DNA of 64,000 nt from Diadophis punctatus similis (GCA_023053685.1 JALIGW010000001.1:162312547-162376546), one strand, 5' to 3'. Shown: positions 48,556 to 60,770, numbered from the stretch's first letter. Notes: generated from the letters alone by a model not told the origin. Translations and numbers: made by a program.

Positions 48556-48926
48556 CCGTGAGGTGAACCTATGGCATACGTGCCACGTGGAGCCATATCT
48601 GTTGGCATTCGAGCTGTTGCCCTAGCTCAGCTCCAGCGCCCAGCTGATTTTCAGCTCACGTGGAGGCTCTGGGAGGGCGTTTTCGGCCTCCAGGGGGGCG
48701 GGGTAGGGCATTTTCACCCTCCCTGGGCTCCAAGAAAGCCTCTGGAGCCTGGGGAGGGTGGAAAATGGGCCTACCGGGACCACTGGAAGTCAGGAAACGC
48801 ATGCCCAGGGGAGCGGGGGTGTCGCGCATGCATGCGCAGGGGGACAGGGCATGGGGGCATTGAATTATGGGTGTGGGCACGCGATAACGCTTTCAGCACC
48901 CGAGGAAAAAAAGGTTCGCCATCACT
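48556..48926 (+). mobile_element. hAT-type element, CAGTGATGGCGAACC family (371 bp)
   Basis: The left end is a decayed CCGTGAGGTGAACC and the right end is GGTTCGCCATCACT, with a perfect 8-bp TSD CTATAAAC (48548-48555 and 48927-48934). The interior matches the copies at 6434 and 33423. Confidence 0.9.
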
Positions 48927-50003
48927 CTATAAACACTAGACTAGGAATGAAAAGAGATGAAAATAAATCTTATTTGTACAAACTCCAAGAATTCTACTTT
49001 AATCTGGGCTATTTGCCGATTCCTGCGATTCTTTCAATGTGCATAGCAGCCCAGGCAAAAGAAGTAGGGATAAACTGCATAAACGTTCCATTTCCATTTC
49101 TCTTCGATTGAGGACCAAAGCATTAGACTGGATATGTTTAGAAACTGAATGATTCATTTGAGTTTGGCAGAAAGGGAAGGGGAAGAGTAGCTACCAATAT
49201 GGGAACAGTCTGCCCCAAAGCCACAATATTGCAAAAGGCACACAGGTACTCACAGCAAGAAAAAAAGCTGGCTCATTTCTTAAACTGAAACATCATTTAA
49301 TCAAACAAGTCCACAAGAAATACGTACTATGAAAGTGCCTATGTTTCTACATCACTGCCTATAAACTGGATAAGAACTAAGGTAGGTTTTTAATTGGATG
49401 ATGGTCATAGTAGGCAATGAATTAGATTATTTGTACAAGAACACACAGGATTAAATCATCCCTGAAAAAAAGTTCGTGAACTCAGAGAATATTTTATGGA
49501 CCCTTAGATGACACTCCAGGGTGTATTTCTGTATCAGTTATATTTGAATTGTTGCTGGTATTTATTCTTAGAAAATAAGTATCCAATCTTCTTTATACAT
49601 ATTCTGATAATTTCCTATATGTGGAGCTAATGTACTTAAAAAAACAATGAAGATTGTTAGGAAGCTGGCAGGATTTGTTTGTGCAGTGCTAAGAGTCAGA
49701 AGGATAGAGGTGGATGCAAATAAATAAATAAAACCCTGGTTACTTACAGATAGTTACAAATAAATCTTAAAGAAGAATTCGCTCAGAATTTCCTTGAGAA
49801 TACCTTTATTTATACTAAGAATACAATCTGCCAAAATTTTAGGAAAGTCACTCCTCTCCACTCCATTCCATAGATGAGAACAGGGATCACTGCCTAATGA
49901 CTGTTTTTCTCATGCCTATACTTCAGACTTCCCACTAAAATACAAATCTAAGTTTCACAAAACCTGTATCATACCTACTTTCTCTTTTCCTTTATATATA
50001 AAC

Positions 50004-50494
50004 CAGTGGTTCTCAACCTTCCTAATGCCGCAACCCTTTAATACAGTTCCTCATATTGTGGTGACCCCCAACCATAAAATAATAAAATTATTAGGAAACT
50101 CAGGGGTGGGTTCTAACTTACCTCGCTGCCGGTTCGCTCCCTCCTGTGCTGTGTGGCTGCACCTCATGGGAGCGCGTGCGCTTTGCGCACGCACGCATGC
50201 GCAGTGCTGAATTTTTTAAAAAAATGCAAAAAAAAAGCCAAAAACAAGATGGCGACGCATGCGCAGTGCCGGAAATTCGGTTTCTGTGCATGCTCAGAAG
50301 TTCCCATGGTACAGATATTTTTTTTGCAGTAGTCTATTTGCATGTAAGTGGACCCGCCTGGAGACGGATAGAGGAGCAGTGTCTCAGTTCCTAAGACCAT
50401 TGGAAATATGTGTTTTCTGATGGTCTTAGGTGACCCCTGTGAAAGGGTCATTCAACCCCCAAAGGGGTCGCGACCCACAGGTTGAGAACCGCTG
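50004..50494. mobile_element. hAT-type element, CAGTGGTTCTCAACC family, with a nested insert
   Basis: The ends are CAGTGGTTCTCAACC and GGTTGAGAACCGCTG, with TSDs ATATAAAC (49996-50003) and ATATAAGC (50495-50502). The characteristic inner end GGGTCGCGACCCACAGG is present. A second hAT-like start (CAGGGGTGGGTTCTAAC) at 50101 opens a nested, GCATGCGCA-rich insert to about 50330; its right end was not resolved. Confidence 0.85.
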
Positions 50495-53400
50495 ATATAA
50501 GCACAAATACTTTCGAATTTGTAAGTAAAATACAATAGTTGAAACTAAATATTCCTTTTTTTAAAAAAGCCATTTGAAAAGAAAACAATACGGTACTTTA
50601 TGCTTTCAGTAACAGGGCCTGCATCTCTCAACATAAACTATTTCAGGATTTTTCCCTCCACATAGCTTTTTTTCCCTTTGGGTTTCCCTATGTCTAAAAT
50701 ATGATATTGAAAAAATGTCAGATTTAGGAAAAAAGTATCTAACAAGTTAGAGATGATATCAAAAGTAGACTTACAACTGACAGGGCAAGAGAATGAGTTA
50801 TAGAAGGACATTTCACTGGATCTACAAAAAAACTTGGCTGAGCTTTTAAAATATAGAAAGGAAATATAAATGACAAACCTGGAGAATGACCTAGATAACT
50901 TTTTCCTACTGGATTTATAAAAGAAACTTGTTAAAACCTTGAAGATATTGATGTAATGGGACAAAGAAGAAAGATTAAGACTGTTAGAAGTAAAAGGAAG
51001 AAGTATAAAGTTGGTGTATGTGATCAACGTTAAAAAAAGAGAGAGATGTTACTTCTGGCTACACTATTTGGACTTTCTGCTGACACCAGGACTGAAAAGA
51101 TGTTTTATGGATTTCTTTATAGATAAGAGATGGGATGGAGATAAATGTTTTTAACTTTAGAGAGAGTGAAGATTACTAAATTTGTTAATACTTGTTGAGA
51201 TTAATGTTTGAAGTAACTTCTTTATATATTACTTTTCTTTTGCTTCTCTTTTTCTTTTTCCTTGCACTTTTTCCTTCTATTTTTTCCCTGTAAGTTTAGT
51301 TCGAATTAAATTTTATATTATAATCAAAATTCTTAATACAATTATGCATAGATAGATAGTAATTGTGTTTACTTTTTCTTGCCTAACCTCCAGGTACCCC
51401 GATTATACCATCTGACTTACTTCTGAACCCCCTTTTTTATATCTGCGTAAAAACTCTTATTGCTAACAGGAATGCAATGTAGACTAGCAAATCGTTTTGA
51501 TTATTTGTGATAGAAATGTTTTAAGGAGGGTATTGTCTTGCCAGCAACTCATTAACAGCATGAAATGGATTACATTCCCAGATAACTCTTTACATTGGTT
51601 TACTTCTAAGTAGATGGGTAAACAATTGGGCTAAGTATTAGAATGCACGGAAAGAGTGAACACTAGGTGTCAGTGTAAGAAATTAGGGGGGGGGGAACCC
51701 TGTTGCTTCCAATCAGGTGGATAAGCTAAAAACCAGAACCAGCTGTGACCACATTTACTTGTAACTGCATAATACTGTTAACAAGCCAACCTTCCTTAGA
51801 AAACTGATTCCCAAACCATCAGGTTCACTTGAAATCAGATAAGTATTAGAAGCTGCAATGATTTCTCTCTATTAAATGCCACTGAAGTGGTTGTTAAAAT
51901 AAAGCAAAATACCTTATAACATTAGGCATTAATTTATTCCATCAATACTTGTCAAGGATGTATTCAGATGGCAGTTGACCATACCAACTGTAACTCTATA
52001 AAAGTTCCTTAATAACTGGCATAGGATTTGAGTATTACAGTTGGTAATTTGGAAAGTGTAATGGCTACTGATCAGATTAATTAATTTGGACTGACGCAGG
52101 ACTGGTACGGGCATATGTGGTTGGAATACGCTTGACTATGCAAAACGGTCCAGCTGGAATTATCATTTATTGAAAAAAATAGAAACGTTGATGTTACTTT
52201 AAATAAAACTGATTTCTTAGCCCAAGGATTACAGTCTGGCAGAAGTTTAGCTTAGACTAAAATTGGCAAATTTTTAAAAATAGTTGCTTTATGCAGAATT
52301 GCTACTAAATCAGTATTAGTATCCAACTTTTTATTTCACAGCCATCATCACTTATTCACATACACACCTTCTCTTGTGGCTGCTTTCCTAAGTTAGCTAC
52401 AACTTAGCTGAATTTTAAAAAAATGTCATTTTTATTTTATAGGGTAAAACATACATTTAAAGCAATACATAAAAACAGGTAACACTTTGAATTTTAAACA
52501 TTCAGTGATGACCTTTAGATTCAAGAGATGAAAGAATGTTCTCTCTCTTGCTGCTTGGGTTGAGGAAATCCAAGAAACTTGTGACTGAATTTTAAAATAA
52601 CCCACAACTTTTAAATTTTATTTTTAATATGGTTTTATTCTCCTGCAGTATTTCTGTTCTCCTGCACAGGTCAGGGTTGAGCACTTGTCATCCTATAACC
52701 CTCTTCCCCACCCCACCCCCACCCCCAAGATAATTGTTTGTATTTACCAGCAAAACAAATGCACAGTTTCTGCAAGGCATAATGCACTTGTTTTATCCCA
52801 TTAAGTCATTCTCAGGCCCAGCCAATTTCAATTCTTTGATGAGAATTTGGATGCAACTTTATCACAGCATCACGGAGTAGTAGTCCTTAAGGATGGATGG
52901 ATATGATCCAATAAGCAGTTTTCAAGCTCATAATCATAATTCGTTATATCACAATTAAATTTGAGGGGAAAGGTCACACAAAGCATGCATATAAGGCTGA
53001 TTTTGCTTGTATCCAAACAAAATGCCAGAACTCTTTCCTGCCTTAACTGGACAAAAGAAAAGAAAAGCCAGTGTTTTCTACAGCTGTTGCTACGAAGTGA
53101 AAACCTTGATCTATAATAAACTTGCAACAAGAAAATAAGAGTAGCTATCTCAAAAATAAAACCCAGAATTTATTTTTTATTACATTTGTTTTATTAGAAA
53201 ACTAAGAAATTCAATTGCCAGTCTGTTTCAGGATCTCTTAGTTCTCTGGAGCTCATATTGAGGACACAGAGGAAAGATGGATATGGGAGTATCCAATTTA
53301 CAAAGTTTCCTCATGCAATCTGGAATCAGAGGCAATATCTCTCTATCAAACATTTAGCTTATCAAACAATTTTGAAATTGTTGATTTTGGAGATGGAAAG

Positions 53401-53898
53401 GAATGAGGCTTTTTAGTTAGCTCTATATATTGTAAACTGCTATCTTCAGGAAAAAGTTGTATCAGCACTTTTAAATTTTCTTGTTGACTAATCTTTTGCT
53501 GCATTATAGAAAAAATTGCATTTACAAGTATCAAGTGTTCACTCATTGTAACTAAATAGTGATAAATCAAGAAACAAAGAGAAAGTAAAACATGTAAAGT
53601 TATAATTCAACAAAATATGTGCTTCATAATACAACTAAGCAATAAAATGTATTTGGTATTAAACAGAATTGATGTTGTATTTTGACATTACCTTCTAAGA
53701 CAGGAGATAATTAGGAAAATATATTTTCCCATCTGTACTAATGTTCTATTACAAGAAACATTCAGATATTTGAAATGTATGCAGCTTTTTAAAAAGTTAT
53801 ACGTTAGCTACAGAGCACACATTTTTATAAAAATTCTTATTTCTTGCATTATTATGTTAAATAGTAACATAACAATTAATGCTACTTCCTAATGCTCT

Positions 53899-54126
53899 AA
53901 TTTTTTTTTCTTTTTACAACTCTTTAATCCCTTTACTCAGGGTGGAGTTGGAGTGGCTGAATGGAGTGAGAGTTTACTAGCCAGATGCCCTTCCTGACAC
54001 CTACGTGAAGTTTGCAGCAGATATTTTCACTTTACGCCCTGATAGAGAAACATCTGCCACTGCTTAGGATTGAACTCTTAACCTTCCATGTGGGAAGTGA
54101 GTGTCGAGGCCACCACACCACTCCGA
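53899..54126 (-). mobile_element. tRNA-derived SINE with exact 13-bp target duplication
   Basis: The exact direct repeat TTCCTAATGCTCT flanks the element (53886-53898 and 54127-54139). On the minus strand the head reads GGAGTGGTGTGGTGGCCTCG, a B-box-like AAGAGTTCAATCCTAAG follows, then GTCAGGAAGGGCATCTGGC, and an A-rich 3' tail. The long TSD shows LINE-type target-primed insertion. Confidence 0.88.
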
Positions 54127-55104
54127 TTCCTAATGCTCTGATATTCTGTCAAATAAAAAAATGGTTTTTATTCAATTTCTGTGCCTCCAGACTTTTCTAC
54201 TATTGGACCAAAACAAGTGTGTGTTAAGACTGAAGATCCAATTCTTAACCAAATATTAGAAAATAAAAGATTTTACCCAGATAGTTTTTATATTTTCTTT
54301 ACCTATTCATATATACCTAATGTATTTTCTGGTCTACTGAATTAAGTATATAACTTTCTATTAAGCTCAAATGTTTAGCTATCAAGAAGATTGTTTCCAT
54401 CCTGTGAGTAATAAGATCCCAATGGGATAACTACTTTTTATTTTATCCAATTGCAAATTATGTGACTTTTTTCTATTTTGGTAACCTCTTTAATTAAGGT
54501 CCTCACAGGAAGCTTTATTACTTTTTAAAACAATCACATAAAACAAGGACTTTTTATGATACCCTACTGGCAAGAAGTGACAGTGGCAAATAACTTTCTA
54601 AAAGTAGTTAAGCAGTATTTGCCATATGTTAACTGACATTTAAATTTCTGATAATGAATTTAGCACACACGTTATTTTAAACAAATCTAGGAGCAACACA
54701 CAATTACAACTCATCCATTCATAAATAAAAATACTTAACATTATTAATATTTAAAACTACAAGTACTTTGCAAAAATTCAAAATATTTTTAAAATACTCT
54801 TTTATAGTACTTAAAATATTATCTAAGGCTAAATATAGATTACATACCAAACCATAATGGCAGCCATACTTAAAAATGCATTCTACAGGGTGTCTTCAAT
54901 GTGCAAATTTGGAGCATGCAAACATGACATAATTTATTTTTTATTAAATAAAAATATATCCACTTATCATTTCCTATGTACTTTCATTCCCTCAGAATAC
55001 TGAAAGAAGATATATATTGTGTTCATGTCCCCCCCCTCAATTGTTATATAGACTTTTTGATGCAAAAAGGCAAAGGGTATTGCACAGACTCTTGGCATCA
55101 AGCG

Positions 55105-55372
55105 CAGGGGTGAAATGCTCCCGGTTCGCTCTTGCCTGTTGGTCGTGGGAGAGCTGATCGTGAAGGCAGTGTGACGCTCCGCCCACCCGCTGGGACACTG
55201 CCATTTGAGTTCTTTTGTCCTCTGCACATGCACAGAACGCTTTGTGCATGCACAGAGGGTAAAATAACTCAAATGGCGGTGTCCCGGCGGGTGGGCAGAG
55301 TGTCGCGCTGCCTTCGTGATCGGCTCTCTGACGACCGACAGGCAAGAGCGAACCAGGAGCATTTCACCGCTG
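55105..55372. mobile_element. hAT-type foldback element, CAGGGGTGAAATGCTCC family (268 bp)
   Basis: The ends are CAGGGGTGAAATGCTCC and GGAGCATTTCACCGCTG, and almost the whole element folds back on itself. The shared palindromic core lies at 55200-55278. No clear 8-bp TSD was found (ATCAAGCG against GGCATGGG). It sits about 190 bp from the SUPT3H exon at 55564-55648 on the downstream intron side. Confidence 0.8.
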
Positions 55373-55563
55373 GGCATGGGTAATATTTGATAGCTTTACT
55401 TCTACATTCTGAAATACAGCAAATGGAGATTACCTATCCTACTGGTTAGTAATATTCATAAAATGGGCTAAATATCATTATACTGATCTCATTATACTGA
55501 TATTTCACTGAAACTGTTTATCTTCTGTTTTCATTTGTTCAACAACAACAACAAAAACCTTAC

Positions 55564-55648
55564 CAAATTGATCAGTTGAGAATGGACAATGTCTTCAACC
55601 AATATTGCTGATTCATGTAGGGGCCTGCGAGCATCTCCTAAGGAAAAC
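55564..55648 (-). CDS. SUPT3H: SUPT3H exon: first histone fold, helix 1 end to helix 2
   Basis: This 85-bp exon encodes one split base plus 28 codons, read as [28 protein letters not shown]. It covers the loop and first half of the long helix 2 of the TAF13-like histone fold. The acceptor reads TTTTAG before GTTTTCC and the donor is TTG|GTAAGG. The exon ends in phase 0, which fits the next canonical exon. It is the most 5' exon visible; the preceding exon (N-terminus to helix 1) was not found up to 64000. Confidence 0.93.
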
Positions 55649-56335
55649 CTAAAAGACAATTTACTGTAATTAGTCAACTAAAAAAATGCATAAAGAGAAA
55701 AAGAAATATATAGTGTTAAATAGTAAAATAATTATTAGACCACATGATGCAAATGGATTGAGAAGGGGGAAAAAGTATGTTAAACCTAAACCCATGGCCT
55801 TCATGGCTTTAGCCTGGACATAAATCAGGACTTTAAGAATTCTATTCTGTGGGAAGAAAATGCTTAGGAGGAATTAAGCTGTCTCCACATTTCAGTGAGT
55901 AATTAATAGCTGTATCCACCAAAAATTCCTCCATCCTTAAAATTCAAAAGTTTCTATCGGCTTCCTGAAACATGCCATTAATGTAAACTTTACTTAGCAG
56001 GATTTAGGGTACCTAGAAAATCGCTCATAGTCCTATACTCTATAAATTTATCTAATCTCCATCAAAAATAGTGGTCATCACAATATCTTGTGGCAAAGAA
56101 TAAACTGCGATAGCTTCAGAAGTGACTTGGGAAACATTTTATGTAACCTTTATCTATACCAATTTTATCTATAGAAGGGGCAGAATACCGTGTATAAGAT
56201 GTAAAGCTGATAAACTGGTGGCTGATTGGAGTAGCATCCATTTTCTTGACTTTCTTCACTAGACTTATGTTTCCAATTACACAAATGTCCCTCGATGGGA
56301 TTCATTTGCCTCCCAACTACTACTGGATTTATCTA

Positions 56336-57321
56336 CCGTATTTTTCGGAGTATAAGACGCACCGCAGTATAAGACGCACCTTAGTTTTGGGGGAGGAAAA
56401 CAAGGAAAAAAGGCCTCTGCCTCCCAGCAATTTGCCAAACAGCAAACAGTACAGATGATACACTGTTTGCTGTGTATTTCTGTGCATGTGTGCCTGACCC
56501 ATAGAAATGGCAAGGAATTGGAGAAATGTACATTTATGGCAGTATATTAATCCCAGAAAGTTTTCTTAAATGTAATCACACTAACTCCTCCCAATTATTT
56601 AAATAGATCTACTCCAAACATGACTAAGTCAGGGTTTCTCAGCTGCCTTCTTTTAATACTAATACTTAATACTAATACTTAATACTAAAACAGGACATTT
56701 CAGATTATACTTTTATAGATCTTTAAAATTGATGTGGCTTTCTGGAAGTATTCTCTGCTATTTAAAAGAAGATACAATAGCACTGGGCCTCTTCAGAGCA
56801 AGCATTTATTTTAAAAAGCTTCTTCATTTTGTTAAGTTGTCTAGAACAATAATAAAGCAGTCTTTAAAAAATAAGTCTAATAATTTGAACACTCTACAAA
56901 CATTTAACAAAATAACATATTAACAGAATCTGCCTCTACCTAGGATAGAACTCACAACCTCCTGATTGTGAGGCAAGAGCTCTAGCTCTGAGCCATAGCA
57001 GCTATAGCTTGCCTCCTTGCAATTTCAGCAGTCTAATATTGCCAGCAGTTTATCTCCCAGCAATTTGTCACATTACAGCCACCATAGTTAGTTTCATTTT
57101 ACCACGTGGCTTGCAAGCCTCCGTCAGCTGTAGGTCGGGAGGCAGTTTATCTCTTCTTGTGCTCTTCTTGTGCTTTGCCCTGTTTGCTGCAAAGAGGTAA
57201 ATTGCTGGCAGGCAGAGGCCAAAGGGTGGGGGTGGGACTACATTCGGTGTATAAGACGCACCCAAGTTTTCACCCTCTTTTTGAGAGTAAAAAGGTGCGT
57301 CTTATACTCCGAAAAATACGG
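56336..57321. mobile_element. TA-flanked DNA transposon with GTATAAGACGCACC ends (986 bp)
   Basis: The left end CCGTATTTTTCGGAGTATAA and right end TTATACTCCGAAAAATACGG are exact inverted repeats continuing into GACGCACC, with TA on both sides (56334-56335 and 57322-57323). Internal GTATAAGACGCACC copies occur near both ends. No transposase frame is visible. A reversed tRNA/CR1 SINE (56921-57003) is nested in it. Confidence 0.85.
56921..57003 (-). mobile_element. tRNA-derived SINE (CR1-tail family) head fragment
   Basis: The minus strand reads GCTCTTGCCTCACAATCAGG then GAGGTTGTGAGTTCTATCC, matching 23041-23196. The tail is nearly absent. Confidence 0.7.
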
Positions 57322-58848
57322 TACTTATCCCTTCATCATTATGACTGTGTTTTTTGTTCCTGGCTTTTGTGTGCTGGATTCCCAAGCCTATCAGAGTCTG
57401 ATTCCATCCTCTCCATGTTGTTAACCAATATATAATACAGTATATACATAGAAGCAGAAACAATGATTTAATAAAGTAAACATCTCCCACCTGACTTGAA
57501 ACTGTTTTTTTAAAAGGAAAATGAGGCCTAATCAAGAAAACAGTTTTTAAAGGTTTGACTAGAAATCATAGCAGAATAACACTTTAAAAGCCCTATCCAA
57601 TGAGAAGCATGCAGACAACAAGCCACCATCAGAAGCCTCTCTAGAAAAGGTAACAGAATTGTATAAATAAACACTGGAATAGACGATTACTGTAGCTGAA
57701 CCTCAACAACAGCAACCAGCAAGGAGATTTCGACTCACCATCAAGAATCCAATATCAGACTTGGAAATGAATGAAGAAGTTAAGAAACTCCTAATTGTAT
57801 TTCATTACCTACTCATTCTTCTCATAGTATTTGGTGGGCCTTTTATTATTTTCTTTTGTATACAAATGGAGTTGTATCAATAATTATTCAAAATATTTGT
57901 GTTATTGTTTTTTGAGTTCTAAAAAGCTTCCAGATACATCTAATAGAGACACACTAAGGAAATTATTTCCCAGTGATGCAATGTGAAAAATAAAACATTT
58001 TCTGAAAGTAATGCATTTTTATTTTTATTTTCGTTGTCATATTATTATACTATTGAGCTAATTTCCAGCCATTATTCCACAGCAAAACATTTTTGCCCAG
58101 TGTGAAAACATTTAACAGAAATAATTTTAATAGGGAAAAAATGGAGAACAATCATGAGCAAAATTTGGAAGTTGTAGTGAAGGGGCTGGCAACTCAAGTT
58201 TTGCTCTTCAGCAATTCGTTAAGAAATACATAAATGTAAAAAGGTTTATTGTTCCTTTGTCGATTTAGAGATAATGTATGATAAATTATGTTTATTGTAC
58301 TTATGCCCATTATGTGTATTATAAATTGTTTATTAAATTGTGGAATGTTACGCATGAGTACATAGTTGAAGGTTGGTTGCTAAATGCAATCAGTGTAATA
58401 TTAGTAGAATATGAGGAAGAATAAATGGAATGGTTAGTGAAAAGTTCAAGGTTGAACAAGAAGTAACACAAGGATGTACTTTGTGCCATTTATTCTTTAA
58501 TATATTTATGATGACTATATAAGGATTGCTGTGGTGATATTGGAAGTGTGATAGTTGGGAATGTGAATATAAATCTGCTTTTGTATACAAATGATACTTA
58601 TTTAAAAAAACCCAAATGCTTAGATAGACTATTGATGCAAAAAGGAGTACAGATCTCAAAAGAAATGTAATAAAGACTAAAGCAACTGTTAGAATATTTC
58701 CCATATAAGGAAAATAGGGACATTTTAAGATGCACAAATAGGTATGAGCATTTATTTAAAAAAAAACCTCCGCAGCATTAATCTTCCAAATTCCAACTTA
58801 TATGAGAGAAGTTAGAATATACTATGATTAAGGACAAATTTAGGCTCC

Positions 58849-59269
58849 TGTTGGACCTGCCACAACTTAGAACTCTAAATAAAAACATTCCTTGGCTCCA
58901 TTTGTTGGGAAAGGTATAGTTTATTAGAAATCAAATGTATTGCAGTAGTGCAAAGCCAGAACTGAAAATCGCGCTCCAAATTTCCTATGTTCTACTTTTC
59001 CCTCCTTTAAACCTACGTATCTCATTGCCATGCCAGGGTAACCAATCAGGTTCAGGCAAGATGTTTTCATAATGGTTAGTTTAAGCATAGTTTGGTATGT
59101 GGCCCCCTCCTTCTTCCAGCTGGGTGACCTTGAGGCAGCATCTCGAGGAGACAGAGCACTTGCTTTTGTTTCCTGAAACATTCCCCTTTCCTTTCCCCTC
59201 CCCACAGTTCATGGCAGTCTGTCACCATCTAGTAGCAAAGCACAAGCAAGCATAAGGTGGCAGCTGACA
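58849..59269 (-). mobile_element. Solo LTR (421 bp) with exact 5-bp TSD
   Basis: The plus-strand ends are TGTTGGACCTGCCAC and GTGGCAGCTGACA, with TSD GCTCC on both sides (58844-58848 and 59270-59274). On the minus strand AATAAA lies in CTAATAAACTATACC, followed by CAACAAATGGAGCCAAG, so minus orientation is likely. Its 3' part resembles the LTR at 38616-39055. Confidence 0.9.
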
Positions 59270-59844
59270 GCTCCCTCCATGGGGTGAAACAATGGCTGCA
59301 TCCTACAGATAAATCCTTTAAAAATTATTAGAGGGTGTCTTAATGTAATAGTCAGCAATATGTAGAGCAAGCAATTAATGCCGCAAAATTACTTGTATCC
59401 TAATGAAAGATGGTTCTAAGGAAGAAAGACCTAGAAACAAACTTCAAAACACTCACGGGGGAGGAACGTGTCCACAGTGAGGAATGTCCTCATGGTGAAA
59501 AAAGGCAATAAAAAGAATAAAGAAATTGCATTCTGAATTTGCAGTCCTATTAAATATGACAACTCAGATAGTTATACTCAGGTTTTTAAGTATATGTGTG
59601 TGTATATGTGTATGTTTTAAGTCAATATAGTGAGAAGTTGATTCTGGCAGCAAAGCAATTAAGGACCAAAGGGACTTGTTGTGTGGGTACATACAATATT
59701 CAGGAAAGCAGCATATTTTCCTTATCTATGTCTTTCTCTGTCTTTGAACAAACCTTGATACAGAGGCAATATGGCATGCAGCTGCTCAAGAATCAGTATT
59801 TTCTCATGTATTCTTTTAAAAAAGATGTAAAGTGAAAATAAAAT

Positions 59845-60074
59845 GAGCCAAGGTGGCGCAGCGGTTAGAGAGTAGTACTGCAGGCCACTGTAGCTGACTG
59901 TGATCCACAGGTCAGCGGTTCAGATCTCACCGGCTCAAGGTTGACTCAGCCTTCCATCCTTCCGAGGTAGGTAAAATGAGAACCCAGATTGTTAGGGGCA
60001 ATATAAATATACATTGCTTACTGGTGTAAACCGCTTAGAGATTGCTTGCACTGTGAGGCGGTATATAAATCTCA
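59845..60074 (+). mobile_element. Sauria-type tRNA-derived SINE
   Basis: The head GAGCCAAGGTGGCGCAGCGG, B-box-like GCGGTTCAGATCTCACCGG, body GGTTGACTCAGCCTTCCATC and end GAGGCGGTATATAAATCTCA are followed by an (AAAT)n tail. Confidence 0.85.
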
Positions 60075-60079
60075 CAAAA

Positions 60080-60154
<75 letters not shown>

Positions 60155-60157
60155 ATA
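60075..60157. repeat. (AAAT)n SINE tail
   Basis: About 20 AAAT units directly follow the SINE at 59845-60074, so the microsatellite grew from its tail. Confidence 0.95.
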
Positions 60158-60539
60158 TTGTAATCTACTAAAATCAATAATATTGGGTGCTTTTGTCTTA
60201 GAAAATGATACTAATTCACAAAAGACAACCAAGGAAAATGCACAGCAATGAAACAACAGTTTTTCACATGCAAAGCACAATGCAATTCAACCTGCTTCCA
60301 TAAAAATTTCTGCAGATACTTATGCATTTACAGAAACAACCTGATTGAAAGATAAAGAGGAGAAAGAAAGAAACAAAGAAACCAGGAAGAAATCATCTAT
60401 TTACATAAAAAGGGTTTGACCTATTAAAGAAGAATGTTTAAAATACAAATTTTCTTACATAGGTAGGTAGGTAATTGGGGCAATAATAATGAATAGATTT
60501 TTTAATGATGAATGGATCTATACTAAACTATAGAAAGCC

Positions 60540-60770
60540 AGTTTGCTATAGTGATTAAGGCACCAGGCTTAAATATTTCCACCTTATGCACAAAGTCAAA
60601 TCGGTGACCTTGGACCAGTCACCCACTCTCAGCCCCAGGAATAAAAAGGCCATGGAAAACCACTTCTGGAAAAAGTTGCTAAGAAAACTAGAGATTTGCC
60701 TAAGACAGTTGCCCAGAGACAACACTGACTCGAAGACAACTCTGCCCCCCACCCCCAAAATGCATTGTGA
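60540..60770 (+). mobile_element. CORE/MIR-like SINE copy
   Basis: CCAGTTTGCTATAGTGATTA begins a tRNA-like head. GGTGACCTTGGACCAGTCAC is the core, and CATGGAAAACCACTTCTGG plus AGACAACACTGACTCGAAGA form a Bov-B-like tail. It is decayed. Confidence 0.55.

Larger units (their letters stand above)
34844..55563 (-). other. SUPT3H intron (20.7 kb), remainder
   Basis: Outside the listed features, nothing is recognised in 36247-38544, 39114-40383, 40649-41549, 41911-44030, 44816-46125, 46448-48141, 48935-49995, 50503-53885 and 54140-55104. The stretch 50640-51250 is A-rich and may be an old LINE remnant (long minus-strand open frame at 50638-51027 of low complexity), but no motif supports this. Confidence 0.55.
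1920..55648 (-). other. SUPT3H: SUPT3H gene, partial (seven canonical coding exons)
   Basis: Spt3 is a nuclear subunit of SAGA/STAGA-type coactivator complexes. It pairs two histone folds within one chain (TAF13-like N-terminal, TAF11-like C-terminal) and helps deliver TBP to promoters. Seven minus-strand exons, each with AG/GT borders and compatible phases (0-0, 0-1, 1-0, 0-1, 1-0, 0-0), give an ordered match to the vertebrate protein as I remember it. Segments such as [59 protein letters not shown] and [15 protein letters not shown] are diagnostic. The N-terminal roughly 35 residues should lie above 55648 beyond the window, and the C-terminal roughly 50 residues below position 1. No frameshift or stop occurs in the exons seen, so this is a functional-looking gene rather than a processed pseudogene. 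In other vertebrates it neighbours RUNX2 and CDC5L; neither is visible here. Confidence 0.95.

Noticed and set aside
57009..57435. Overlapping ORFs around 57000-57435 as a gene
   Set aside because: They overlap the right end of the TA-flanked transposon 56336-57321 and show no domain or splice context.
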